The notes beneath the pieces were generated by a model. That model was not told the DNA's origin and did not search any database. It saw only the letters and a program-made list of their open reading frames with translations. From NCBI GenBank assembly GCA_019633425.1, contig WSUB01000019.1:1-64000 (forward strand): a DNA stretch of 64,000 bases, read 5' to 3'. Of the stretch, positions 20,867 through 34,200 are shown in pieces; the stretch's first letter is position 1; each line of letters starts with the position of its first letter. Both the position numbers and the translations under genes were made by a program. Origin of the DNA: Tulasnella sp. 424. Lineage: Eukaryota > Basidiomycota > Agaricomycetes > Cantharellales > Tulasnellaceae.

Positions 20867-23800
20867 TCAAACAGCAACATCAGAATCGATGGTAGGGAAT
20901 CCAAGAATGGCGCTATAATTGAAGTCTTGCTGCGCTGGAACCGGCTCTTCATCCTCCAACCCTTCCACGTGAGCCAGCAGCAGTCCGACTCGACTTGGCA
21001 GTTGCATTTGCGATTCTACAGCAGTGAGCACTGCCAGCTGAACATCACGCAGATGGACGAGTTGCCTCCGATGGACCTCGGCGACCGCCTTTGAGAACAC
21101 ATCGAAAGTCGCCTTGACATCGATTCCGTTGTTGGTTCCGGAGGATGTAGATTGAATTTCATCCTGAGGCCTCTGAGCCACCCAAGTAGCGAACTCTTGT
21201 TCTGAGCGGTCGGCAAAGATGCTGAGTACTTCAAGGAGCTCTGGCCTGTTGGCTAATGCACCGGAGTTCTTGATTCCGTTGATGACCCTCCTGAGCGACC
21301 TGACCTCTTCCTCATCCCGGTCACGCATCCCAGGCTCCGGAGTGAGATTCATGCTGCCAATTGCGAGGGTGTTCAATCCGATAGGTGGATTGAGAGGGCT
21401 GACCAATCCGCGGAGCGTCTGGGTTAGGAACTGCAGGCGAGTGACCTCCAATGGAGTCGAACCAACTCCATTCTCCATGTACAGCATCTCCGTAGGACCA
21501 GCGTCTACCAAAAGGGAGACCATTTTGAACCAGCTCTTGAGGATCGCCCAATGAAGAGGTGTTGCACCAGTGCAGTCACGGAGCAGAAGAGTTGGGACAA
21601 CGGCATTCTTCGCGGTTCGAAGAAGCAACTCAACGAGCTTCAGATTTCCTTTCTTGGCGGCAATTGCAAATGGCTAGAGTCCCGAATACGCACGAGTAAG
21701 TAAAGGATTGAAGTCGGAAAGATCTGGTCCACTCACGGTGTTGCGTTGAGTACGAGATTGCTGAGCCATCAGGGTCTGAATGACGTCGGCAGGAAGCTTA
21801 GCAAGGGCATGCTCAATCAATGTCCAGTTGATTTCGTAACTGTTGAACATCAAGTGCAGGATGTTCCAGCTGCCCAGGAGAAGCGGTAAGTTAGAGCTTG
21901 ACATGAAAGTCGGGACTGCAAAACTTACCCTCGTTCCTCGCGAACCAATGGATCGGCACCGTTGGCCAGCATCCAGTCGAAGACTTCCACCGACGCATTG
22001 GTTGAACACAACAGAAGGAAAGCCGACATTCTATTAGGCTTAACTTGCAAACGAAGACCATCAGCCGTCAACCTTGGGTGCAGCTCCATAAGTTTCTTGA
22101 GAGTGGGGAGGATACGATCGGGCTTGGTCGGGTTCCAAACCGCGGCGAGCACCGGTGTCTCCGCTAATCGTGTTACAGAGAAGCCCACCAACTTGGGGAA
22201 GTCGTCCGTGTTTTGAAGGACTTCTGTGAGACGCTTCGCGAGTTTTGTTTTGCTGGTTTCGGCGTAATACTTGTAGGCCTCAAAGGCCCGGGGACTGCTG
22301 AGATACTCGAGAATAGCCGTCGCATGCTTCGACGCAGCGTTCCAAGCCAAGGGTATTTTGTTTCCCGTCCCGGCGTAGTAAGGGGCATAAGGGGCATTTG
22401 GGTCATCTCGGCGCGCAAGATCCTTTCGCTTCCTGCCATTGACGTCGAGGCCAACATAAATCTTATGTTCTTCGTCATCATCATTCTGCCGTTGGGCTTC
22501 TGCCTTGTCGTCTGTGGCTGCCTTGGCTTTCGGCTGAGGCAAAGACAGTCCCTCACCAGTACGGCGTATGTAAATCTGGTGTCTAGAGTCGGTTAGTGCG
22601 CTTTAGCATAAAGGAATGAATGACTGACATCTAGCATGTCTGGAGAATTGCTTGCAAGGATGCTAAGTAGGAGGACACCCGATATTGGCAGCGGCTCTTC
22701 TAAATGTTCCATCATCTTGAAATGAGGAGGTCAGCATGGCAATCCGAGCAATCAGATTCACACGACGACATACATCAGCAATTTGAGTGAATGCTTCAAC
22801 GTCGTTCTCTAGTACGGCAAGCGTGATGGGGTCCGCTAATCCAGCGAAGGCATCTGAACCTGGTGCAGCAACGATGCACTTGGTATCGTAGGAGAGGAGC
22901 TGATTGGGCTTGACCTTCACGCTGACAGTATGGAATCTCTTGGCTAGGTTGGTGTATCCGGCGGGACGCTTCTCGGTCTCGTCACTTGCATTTGAATCCG
23001 CGTCGTCATCATCGTCACCGCCTTCGTCGTCGTCATCGCCTACAAACACAAGAGAGTTAAGCCATTATCCAGTGTGATTAATCGTGGATGCCAGGACGAA
23101 CCGAACATGATCACATTTCCAAATCGTTTCACGGGTTTAGGTTCCTCATCATTCTCTTCCTTCATAAGCTGTTGCTGGGCGATCTCGAGGATCAAACGAG
23201 CGGTGTCCCATTTGCGAGCACGAAGGGCGACAAAGAGAGGCGTGTACCCTACGGCGTATTAAAATCAGGGCATAGCGGGATGGAGGGGTGTACTCCTCAC
23301 TCACCCTTAGCATAATCATTCATTTGATCCGTATATTTGACCCTGGCGGTGATCTGTAGAAGGTCGCTAGTCCCGGAAGGCGGAGGAGCAGTGTCATCTT
23401 CTAGAGGCAGGCACAATGCTCTGATCTTGTCGTTGTCCCCGTTCCAGCACGCCTCGTAAAGCTCATCGTAGAGCGGAATTAAATGCGTGCCAGGATAGTC
23501 TTCTCCCCAATTGGTCGACTTGAACAAGGTATATCTCTTGAATGGCTTCGTCTTTTCGTCAACTGGCAGGACTGTTGGTGCCGTTCCGAGTAGACCTGGT
23601 GCCGTTCCGAATAGACTTGGTGCCGTTCCGAATAGACTTGGTGCCGATCCAAATACACTTGGTGCCGATCCAAATACACTGGGGGGACCGACGGCCATTC
23701 TCATTGGCATGAATCCAGAAATACTGGGCATTGGAGCCAACTGCTGGGTTGGTGCGTTAGGGTCATTGGGACTGTGGCCCATATGGGCATAATGCGCCCC

Positions 23801-26800
23801 AAACTGGGAGAGCCCGTGTAGATGCCCGTCCCTGGGCCGAACGCCGGCTTTCTCAAATTCCTCGACAGCTTGTTGAAAGTAAGAAATTAGCTTGGTTGCT
23901 TGAACCTTCATCTCTTCCTCGACGTTTCCGTTTGGTTGATAGGGATTAAAGACATTGAAGGCATTCCAAACCGGGACCTTGGCTACGTTGGCGTCATTGA
24001 GTTCCTTGTTTCGCTTCTCTAGAGCGATAGCATACGCATCCCATCCCTTCTTTTCAGAAATCTCTGTGTCAGAGAGCTCGGTGGCACTTCGCCATTGGGT
24101 GGGTGCTATATAGCCAGGGGAGCCGTTATATTGAGGTGTTGGCTGCTTCGAACGGCGCTTCATTTCCAGCAGAGCAGATTGAAGAAACTCTAGCATCGAA
24201 CGCCGAAGGAAATCGTTGGTCTGTCGCTGAAAAACCCCCCGAGGAATGGAATTCTTGGTGCTTTCTGGCTCGAGATCCAAAACTAAGCGGTAGAGATCGT
24301 TGTGATCTGCTAAAGCGGCTTCGAGGGGTTGGAGAGTGTGCGTCTTCCAATTCGCTTCCCCCGCCTGGCCGTACATGGAATTGCTTTGGTTGGGGCTTTA
24401 AAAGACGACATGAATATTCACGCCACCGAGCTGGTCCACAAACCGAAAACTTACTTAGCAGCGACCGACCGATCATAAGTCTCCAAGTCGATAAACGCCC
24501 TTGAACCAGAATACGCCAACAAAACTGCAACCATCGCTCGCTGGCCATTGGCAAAAGCAGAAACAATGGGGTGGATCGCAGATTGCCATGAATTTGCGTA
24601 CAAGAATCGGCTGGCTGCTTTTGCTGTAGGGTCAACTTTGAGAATCGTTTCGACGATCTGGGGCTTGTTGAGCGAGACCAGGCGATGGAAGACCGTGAGG
24701 GTGCAGGAATCCGCGGCAGAGCAAGAGGCCCCTCCAACCGTGATGAGATGTTCGGCAATCTGGGCTCCAACGGATTCATCAGGTGTAAGTGCAGTGAGGG
24801 CGAGAGGGTAGAAAGTCGAATTGATCTGGTAGCTGTCGCTCAGTTGCCTCGGGGTCTTGCAGTCGGCGCCAGCAGCGATGAGCACCTGAACAGCAGACAA
24901 GGAGCCAGTGATGATGGCGTACTATGGCAACGACCGGTTAGTTTATATTAACGATGATCTCGAGATCTCCCTGGAGCTTACTCCGAGCGCAGTCAGACAT
25001 TGGTCCCAATCCGGAGCATCAATGTCGAGAATATCAGGCTCGTCTTCCGAGTCCTCCAAAGGGTCTTCTTCAGCCTTGACGAGATCTCCCTTCAGGTCGA
25101 CCTTCTTCTTTGCCTCTTCGTAGTCCTCCTCTTCGTTATCTTCAGAAGACCAATCGTCCTCCGACGAATCTCGAATCTGCAAGCATTCTTCATCAGCTTG
25201 ACAGTCCGCTACCAAAATGCCAACTAAGAAACGAACCTCGTCATCTTGATCTTTCATCTCAATATTCTTATTCTTTTCTTTCTCCTTGGCTTCCTTCTCC
25301 TTAACCTCCTTCTCGAGTTTATTTCTCTCACTCCTCTCCAAAAGCGCCTTGACGACTGTCGGCAGGCCCATCTGGGCAGCTAGATGCAGACTACACCGAC
25401 CATCAACCATTCTCGACGTCATCCGAGCGCCTTGCTCGATCAAGTCCAGGCAAATATCCTCCGCGGAGCAAAGCAAAGCGAATTGAAGGGGAGTTCGACC
25501 AAGATGGTCGCGCGTTTTGATCGCCTCGGCGTTTCGCTTCAGGAAGTCGTTGCAGGCTGGGCGGTCGTGTGATACGATGATGGAAAAGAGCTTGACAAGG
25601 GGTTTGAGGTACGCTTGTTCGGACCATTCGCCGCTGTCGATGGGGCGGAAGGAGCCGGTGATGCCTGCAAACATAGCCTCAGTTCCCCGATACTATGAGA
25701 GATGACAGCGACCCACTTTGGCGACCAGGATCGTCCTGAATAAATGTGACACGCCCAGTGAGGAACTGTTCTTGATCCTTCTCAAACATCTCTTTCTCTT
25801 CATCCGTTTCGGGCAGCGGACAAAACTAGAACGGGCCTTCGTCAGTCAGGAGGTTCTAATCGTTGAAGCGAGAACCTTACATGGCAACAATCATCCAAAG
25901 CTTGGTTCATGTTCCCAAAGAATGCGGGGTGACGATGAAGTCTGCGCCCTTGGTTCTTCGGATTGAAAGTGCTACGAACAATGTCTCTCTATGTTAGTGG
26001 AACGGGAGGCAATAGTGCTAAGGAATTCCGTGCCCGCACCTGTTCATACCCAAATCCGTTTGATACACCATCTTGCAAATCCGTTTTGCATTGTAACCCG
26101 GACCGTATGGAATATGGAACATCACATCATAGTCGCTCATCTGCAAACCACCGAATTCGGCCGCTGCCTTTAGATCGCCTCTCAATCTCCTATCACGTCG
26201 CATTTGTCGGCGAGATAGTACGTTGGGTCTGCCGCGCATTTGACGTCGTTGGTTAATGTATCCATCTCGAGCGTCCTGAGTGCCGAGTTTCTCGAGAACC
26301 AAGAGTCGAGCGAGACCTGCAACGCGGGTGAGGGCACGTTCGAAGATCTTTTGGACAAGGTGTGAGTTAGTACTGCCGATACGATGTGCATCGAACGTCG
26401 AAAACCAACCGTAGGATCAAAGTCCTCGCGACGGAGGTCCGGAACATGAATTTCGAATCCGCGAGCAGCGTACTTGGCAAGTCGGACTTCATACGAAGGA
26501 GAGCGTCTGTCCATTGCGACTCGGTTGCATTGGGTCATGAGTGCCATGATGGCACGAGGAGCCGCAAGGACGCGTGTTCCATCGTAAGCGACGCAAGCCG
26601 AGTCGACGTCGAATCCGGCGAGTATTTCGGCAGGGGACTGATAAATACGCAGAACGATCTGGATAGGTCGATAAGGGTATTGGCCTGAGGTGTGACGGAG
26701 CGAGTGAGCACGCATTGCTCCGCGGAGTCTTAACAGGATCCTTACAATGGATGGAGACGGCGTTCTTGGTGCGGATGGCGCAAACCTCCCAAGGAACAGA

Positions 26801-27454
26801 GTCTCGAACAGCTTTATAAATCTCGATACACTTTTCTTCGGCCTGGAGTAGCCTAGGTTAGACGCCGTACACCTTTCAGTTTAGGAAAAGACGAACCTGT
26901 TCGGGAGTAAGGCCATACAGGAAAAGATCCACATCCGAAGCAGGATACGCTTCGGAGTGATAATACTTTCGAATAGCTCGCTTCGAGTCTTGCTTCACGA
27001 CATGCTCCGGCAAGGGAGCCAAGCAGGCTAGGACACTCCCTCCAGCAGCGACGACGTTGTTCCAGTTGGTCAACTGGCTGAGCGCACCTTCGCTGAAAAT
27101 AGCCCATCGGGTCTTGAAATCCTCCAATGAAGAGGCCATAGACAACTCTCCATCTTTTCTACGCGCGTTGTTATCCAGAGGCATGACATGATATTTTCGC
27201 AAGTCGTCGTCGTCGTCTTTGATGGCCCGAGCGTGAATCCTTTTGATGCGGTCGGTGTTGTGGCCAAAGACGTCGACGAGGCCGACATGGGGATCTTTGA
27301 GTCGAGAGTTGCTGCGGTCTGTGGCGAAAAGACGACGGAGGTCTGCTTCGTCTTGGAGGGACGGGGTAATGGCAGGACCGAGGTCAACGCCGGGGATATC
27401 GGGGAGTTCGCCGAGACGGCGTAGGAACACCTGAGCTTCAGTGTTTTGCGTCAT
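20867..27454 (-). CDS. Large ankyrin-repeat protein with nucleotidyltransferase-like N-terminal domain, gene A
   Basis: Sixteen exons give 1,901 aa. Exon 1 is 26897-27454; exons 2-6 are 26746-26842, 26410-26684, 26040-26347, 25881-25971, 25717-25825; then 25237-25664, 24982-25176, 24455-24921, 23305-24395, 23102-23248, 22774-23039, 22629-22715, 21929-22575, 21737-21869 and 20867-21673. All phases fit. Residues about 110-400 form a conserved domain with AAGGS (136-140), SDVDLFLYG (173-181) and GFDVDSACVAYDG (from 242). This order of GGS, DxD and a third acidic strand resembles the pol-beta nucleotidyltransferase fold (my inference). Ankyrin-like repeats follow (GRTPLQFALLCSAEDICLDL, GRCSLHLAAQMGLP, GYTPLFVALRARKWDTARLI, GATPLHWAILKSW), broken by a coiled-coil-like EKEAKEKEKNK region, acidic stretches and a 7-residue repeat. 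Substrate and role are unknown. Confidence 0.75.
23577..23681 (-). repeat. Five 21-bp tandem repeats coding PSxFGxA
   Basis: The unit GGTGCCGTTCCGAATAGACTT (plus strand) occurs five times with few changes and codes for heptapeptides such as PSLFGTA and PSVFGSA in exon 10 of ankyrin gene A. Gene B has three units at the matching place. Confidence 0.9.
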
Positions 27455-28239
27455 TTAGTTGATCTTGGTGTTAAATCGTGGAGATGGGGGAGGGGAACTG
27501 AACGACTTGATGATTTCCGACGATGTCGATGGTAGTCCTTTTATTGACTTTCGGTTGTGCGTCTGAAGTGTGACGAAAAACACCAGAATCGCCAGCGGAA
27601 ATCTCATGGACCAATGAAATCGCATCTGACTCTAATCGAAGCTGAGCCCGGGACACCGGATAACATTACACCGCTCGAGTTTCGACACATATATTGGATA
27701 TGACAGATGTCCAGGAGCCGCCGGGACATTATTCAATCTCCAACGTTCGCAGCCGGTCCCGTGAGTCAGAAAACCCTGAATAGGTACCACAAACCACGGA
27801 CAACCTGAAAAAACCAAGTCATGTAGAAGCCTTGAAGGAAGGCAGAGAACGGTCATTTAAGAAGTGGCCGTGAGTGGAATGCAACAACAGGGAGAGCGAG
27901 ACACAAAAATGATGGTGCCGACTTACAGGTCAGGAACCGAATGAACGTGACGTCACGCATCCGGTGACTCAAGCGTGCGCATCTAGATGCCGACCGAAGA
28001 CGGCTCGCCATTTGACCAGAAAAGAAAATAGCTAACCAAATTCACGTTACGCTAGTGGTGACTTTTCAAAGGGGTGGCAACCACCCGTGAAGACTAACAG
28101 GGATGCCGGTGGGCTGCTAGCAAGCCGGATGAGACAAAGGGTTTTGCCTGTGACAACACGGCCATCCCATCCCTCGATTTCTAGTAAGAGTGCGACGGAC
28201 CGAACCTTAATACTAAGACAAGTGGTAGTAAATTTCCAT
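27455..28239. other. Upstream region of gene A and spacer to gene B
   Basis: From the start codon of gene A to about 28030 this region is homologous to 35415-35970, beyond gene B. The rest is the 3-prime flank of gene B. A perfect TGACGTCA occurs at 27948-27955. No separate gene is visible. Confidence 0.6.
27539..27545 (-). promoter_or_regulatory. Weak TATA-like element upstream of gene A
   Basis: On the minus strand AATAAAA lies about 85 bp before the ATG, where gene B has TATAAAA. Its use is inferred from alignment only. Confidence 0.3.
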
Positions 28240-31200
28240 TTAAAGATGTAAAAACTGAGGGTGATAAGCAACATCAGAATCGAAGCTAGGGAATCCAAGA
28301 ATGGCGCTATAATTGATGTCCCGCTGCACTGGAACTGGCTCTTCTTCCTCAAACCCTTCCACGTGAGCCAGCAGCAGTCCGACTCGGCTTGGTAGTTGCA
28401 TTTGCGATTCTACAGCACTGAGCACTGCCAGCTGAACATCGCGCAGATGGACAAGTTGCCTCTGATGGACCTCGGCGACCGCCTTGGAGAACACATCGAA
28501 GGTCGCCTTGACATCGCACGTATCAATTTCGTTGTTGGTTCCGGAGGATGTAGGCTGCATTTCATCTTTAGGCCTCTGGGCCATCCAGGTAGCGAACTCT
28601 TGTTCTGAGCGGTCGGCAAAGTTGCTGAGTACTTCAAGAAGCTTTGGCTTTGTGTCTAGTGCGCCGGAGCTCTTGATTCTGTTGATGACCCTCCTGAGCG
28701 ACCTGACCTCTTCCTCATCCCGGTCACGCATTCCAGGCTCCGGAGTGAGATTCATGCTGCCCCCGAAGTTGGTTTCGAGCCCGTTAGGCGGATTGAGAGG
28801 GCTGACCAGTCCGCGGAGCGTCTGGGTTAGGAACTGCAGGCGAGTGACTTCCAGTGGAGTCGAACCAACTCCGTTCTCCATGTACAGCATCTCCGGAGGA
28901 CCATCGTCTACCAAAAGGGAGACCATTTTCGACCAGCCCTTGAGGATCGCCAAGTGAAGCGGTGTTGCACCGGTGCAGTCACGGAGCAGAAGAGTTGGGA
29001 CGACGGCACTCTTCGCGGTTCGAAGAAGGAACTCAACGAGCTTCAGATTTCCTTTCTTGACGGCAATTGCAAATGGCTAAAGTCCCGAATGTGCACGGGT
29101 AAGTAAAGAATTACAATTGAACAAATGCGGGCCATTACCGTGTTGCGTTGAGTACGAGATTGCTGAGCCATCATGGTCTGAATGACATCAGCAGGAAGCT
29201 TAGCAAAGGCATGCTCGATAAATGCCCAGTTGATTTTGTAACTGTTGAACATCAAATGAAGAATGTTCCAGCTGCCCACGAAGAGCGGTAAGTTAGAGCT
29301 TGACATGAAAGTCGGGGCTGGAAAACTTACCCTCGTTCCTCGCGAACCAATGGATCGGCTCCGTTGGCCAACATCCAGTCGAAGACTTCCATAGGCCCAT
29401 TGGTAGAACACAATAGAAGGAAAGCCGACATTCTATTAGGCTTAACTTGTAAACGAAGACCATCAGCCGTCAGCCGGGGCTGCAGCTCCATAAGTTTCTT
29501 GAGAGTGGGGAGCATACGATCGGGCTTGAGAGTGGGGAGGCTAGGATTGGGCCCAAAAGTGGGGGGGATACCAACGGACTGGGGAGGGTTCCAAAGCACG
29601 GCGAGCACTGGTGTCTCCGCCAATTGTGTGACAGAGAAGCCCACCAACTTGGGGAAGTCGTCCGTGTTTTGAAGGACTTCAGCGAGACGCTTCGCGAGTT
29701 TTGTTTTGCTGGTTTCGGCGTAATACCTGTAGGCTTCAATGGCCCGGGGACTGCTGAGATACTCGAGAATAGCCGTCGCATGCTTCGACGCAGCGTTCCA
29801 AGCCAAGGGTATTTTGTTTCCTGTCCCGGCGTCGTAAGGGGCGTGAGGGGCGTAAGGGGCGTAATGGGCGTTGGGGTCATCTCTGCGCGCAAGATCCTTT
29901 CGCTTCTTGCCATTGACGTCGAGGCCAAGATAAATTTTATGCTCGTCATCATCCTCATTCTGGCGTTGGGCCTCTGCCTTGTCATCTGTGGCTTCCTTGG
30001 CTTTCGGCTGGGGCAAAGACAGTCCCTCACCGGTACGGCGTATGTAAATCTGGTGTATAGTGTCGGTTAGTGCGCTTTGGCATAAAGAAATGAATGACTG
30101 ACATCTAGCATGTCTGGGGAATCGTTTGCAAGGATAATAAATAGGAGAGATCCTGAGATTGGCATCGGCTCTTCTAAATGTTCCATCATCTGGAAATGAG
30201 GAGGTCAGCAGGTCAGAATGGCAATCCGAGCTATCATATGCACTCGACGACATACATCAGCAATCTGAGTGAAAGCCTCAACGTCGTTCTCTAGAACGGC
30301 AAGCGTGATGGGGTCCGCTAATCTAGCGAAGGGATCTGAACCTGGTGCAGCAACGATGCACTTGATCTCGTAGGAGAGGAGGTGATTGGGCTTGACCTTC
30401 ACGCTGACAGTATGGAACCTCTTGACTAGGTTTGTATATCCGGCGGGCCGCTTCTCCGTCTCGTCACTTGCATTTGAATTCGCATCGTCGTCGTCGTCGT
30501 CATCACCTACAAACACAAGGGAGTTAAGCCATTATCCAGTGTGATTAATCGTGGGTGCCAGGACGAACCGAACATGATCACATTTCCAAATCGTTTCACC
30601 TGCTTGGATTCCTCATCATCCTTTTCCTTGGTAAGCTGTTGCTGGGCGATCTCGAGAATCAAACGAGCGGTGTCCCATTTGCGAGCACGAAGGGCGACAA
30701 AGAGAGGCGTGTACCCTACAGCGTATCAAAATCAGGGGCATAGCGACTGGAAGGGAGTGCTCGTCACTCACCCTTAGCATGATCGTTCATTTGCTCCGTA
30801 TATTTGACCCTGGCGGTGACCTGCAGAAAGTCGCTAGTCCCGGAAGGCGGAGGAGATGGGTCATCTGGTAGAGGCAGGCACAACGCTCTGATCTTGTCGT
30901 TGTCTCCGTTCCAGCACGCCTCGTAAAGCTCATCGTAGAGCGAAATCAAATGCGTGCCAGGATAGTCTTCTCCCCAATCGGTCGACTTGAACAAGCTATA
31001 TCTCTTGAATGGCTTCGTCTTTTCGTCGACTGGCAGGACTGTTGGTGCCGGTCCGAATAGACTTGGTGCCGGTCCGAATAGACTTGGTACCGATCCAAAT
31101 ACACTGGGAGGACCGACGGCCATTCTCATTGGCATGAATCCAGAAATACCGGGCATTGGGGTCAACTGCTGGGTTGGTAGGACTGTCGGTGCCAATCCGA

Positions 31201-34200
31201 ATAGACTGGGGGAGCTGGGGGCCATTCTCATTGGAATGGCTCCAAGAATATCAGGTATTAGGGAATGCTGGGTTGGTGCGTTAGGATCATTGGGACCCCG
31301 CAAGGGTATGTGTGGATGCAACTCGTCCCAGGTCCGAGCGCCAGCTTTCTCAAATTCCTCGACAGCTTGTTGAAAGTAGGGGATTAACTTGGTTGCCTGA
31401 ACCTTCATCTCCTCCTCGGCGTTTCTGTTTGGCTGGTAGGGAATCAAGCCGGGAGGCATATACGGGACCGGGACCTTGGCTAGGTTGGCTTCATTGACTT
31501 CCTTTTTTCGCTTCTCCAGAGCAATAGCATACGCATCCCATCCCTTCATTTCAGAGATCTCTGTGTCAGAGAGATCGGTGGAACCTCGCCACTGGGTTGG
31601 TGGTATATAGCCAGGGAACGCATTGGACTGAGTAGTTGCCTGCTCCGAACGGCGCATCATTTCCTCCACAGCGGACCGAAGAAATTCTAGCATCGAACGC
31701 GGAGTGGGATTGGTGGTCGGATACTGAAGAACCCGCGGAGGAATGCAATCATTGGCGCTTTCTGGCTCGAGGTCCAAAACCAAACGGTAGAGATCGTTGT
31801 GATCTGCTAAGGCGGCTTTGAGGGGTTGGAGAGTGTAGATCTTCCAATTCAATTCCCCGGCCCGACCGTACAAGTAACTGCTGTGGTCGGGGCTTTGAAA
31901 GACGGCATGAATATTCACGCCGCCGAGCACGAACCAGAAAGGCGAAACTTACTTAGCAGGAACCGACCGATCATAAGTCTCCAAGTCAATAAACGCCCTT
32001 GAACCAGCATACGCCAACAAAACGGCAACCATCGCTCGCTGACCATTGGCAAAAGCAGAAGCAATGGGGTGGATCGCAGATTGCCCTGAATTCGTGTACA
32101 AGAATCGGCTGGCTGCTTTTGCTGTGGGGTCAACGTTGAGAATCGTCTCGATGATCTGGGGCTTGTTGAGCGAGACCAGGCGATGGAAGACCGTGAGGGT
32201 GCAGGAGTCCGCGGCAGAGCAAGAGGCCCCTCCAACGGTGATGAGATGTTCGGCAATCTGGGCTCCGACGGATTCATCAGGTGTAAGCGCAGTGAGGGCG
32301 AGAGGGTAAAAAGTCGAATTGGTCTGGTAGCTGTCGCTCAGCTGCCTCGGGGTCTTGCAGTCGGCTCCAGCAGCGATGAGAACCTGAACGGCGGTGAAGG
32401 AGCCGCTGATGATGGCATACTGTAGCAATGACCGGTTAGTTTATCCCGACGATAATCTCGAGATCTCCCTAGAGCTTACTCCTAGAGCAGTCAGACATTG
32501 GTCCCAATCCGGAGCATCAATGTCGAGGATATCAGGCTCGCCTTCCGACTCCTCCAAAGGGTCTTCTTCAGCCTTGACAGGATCTCCCTTAGGATCGACC
32601 TTCTTCTTTGCTTCTTCATAATCCTCATCTTCGTTATCCTCAGAAGACCAATCGTCCTCCGACGAATCCCGAATCTGCAAGCACTTTCGTCGGCTTGACA
32701 GTCCGCTACCAGAATGCCAACCAAAGAAACGAACCTCGTCATCTTGATCCTTTACCTTGACACTCTTATTCTTCTCTTTTTCCTTAGCTTCCTTTTCTTT
32801 GGCCTCCTTCTCGAGCTTATTCCTCTCACTCCGCTCCAAAAGCGCCTTGACGACCTTCGGCAAACCCATCTGAGCCGCTAAATGCAGACTACACCGACCA
32901 TCAACCATTCTCGACGTCATCCGAGCGCCCTGCTCGATCAAGTCCAGGCAAATATCCTCTGCGGAGCAAAGCAAAGCGAATTGAAGAGGAGTTCGACCGA
33001 GATGGTCGCGCGCTTTGATTGCCTCGGCGTTTCGCTTAAGGAAGTCGTTGCAAGCTGAACGGTTGTGTGATACGATGAGAGAGAAGAGCTTGACAAGAGG
33101 TTTGAGGTACGCCTGCTCTGACCATGCGCCGCTGTCGATGGGGTGGAAGGAGCCGGTGATGCCTGCAACCATAACCTCAGTTCCGCGATACTATGAGAGA
33201 TGACAGCGACCCACTTTGGCGACCAGGATCGTCCTGGATAAATGTTACACGTCCCGTGAGGAACTGTTCTTGATCCTTCTCAAACATTTCTTTCTCTTCA
33301 TCCGTTTCGGGCAGCGGACAAAACTAGAATGGGTTTTCGTCAGACCGTAGGTCCTAATTGTTGAAATGAAAACCTCACATGGCAACAGTCGCCCAAAGCT
33401 TGGTTCATGTTCCCAAAGAATGCGGAGTGACGATGAAGCCTGTGTCCTTTGTTCTTCGGATTGAAAGTGCTACGAACAATATTAATGCCTCTCTGTTAGG
33501 GGACTGGGAAAGAGCAGTGCCAATGGATTCCGTGTCGCACCTGTTCATACCCAAGTCCGTTTGATACACCATCTTGCAGATAGTCTTCGCATTGAACCCC
33601 GGACCATATGGAATATGGAACAGCACATCATAGTCGCTCATCTGCAAACCACCGAGTTCGGAAGCTGCCTTCAAATCACCCCCATTCAAAACACCTCTCA
33701 ATCTCTTGCCACGTCGCATTTGTCGGCGAGATAGTAAGTTGGGTCTACCGCGCATTTGACGTCGTTGGTTAATGTATCCATCACGGGCTTCCTGAGTGCC
33801 GAGTTTCTCGAGAACCAAGAGTCGAGCGAGACCTGCAACGCGGGTGAGGGCACGTTCGAAGATCTTTTGGACGAGGTGTGAGTTAGTACTGCCGATACGA
33901 TGTGCATCGAACGTCGAAAACCAACCGTAGGATCAAAGTCTTCGCGACGGAGGTCCGGAACATGAATTTCGAATCCTCGAGCAGCGTACTTCGCAAGTCG
34001 GACTTCATAAGAAGGGGAACGTCTGTCCATTGCGACTCGATTGCACTGGGTCATGAGTGCCATGATGGCACGAGGAGCCGCAAGGACGCGGGTTCCGTCA
34101 TAAGCGACGCAAGCCGCGTCGACGTCGAATCCGGCGAGAATTTCGGCAGGGGACTGATAAATACGCAGAACGATCTGGACTGGTCGATAAGGGTATTGAC

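Larger units (their letters stand above)
20532..28030 (-). repeat. Tandem array 2, unit A
   Basis: Contains ankyrin gene A and its upstream region. Collinear with unit B through all sixteen exons and introns. The start codons are 7,518 bp apart and the stop codons 7,373 bp apart. Confidence 0.85.
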
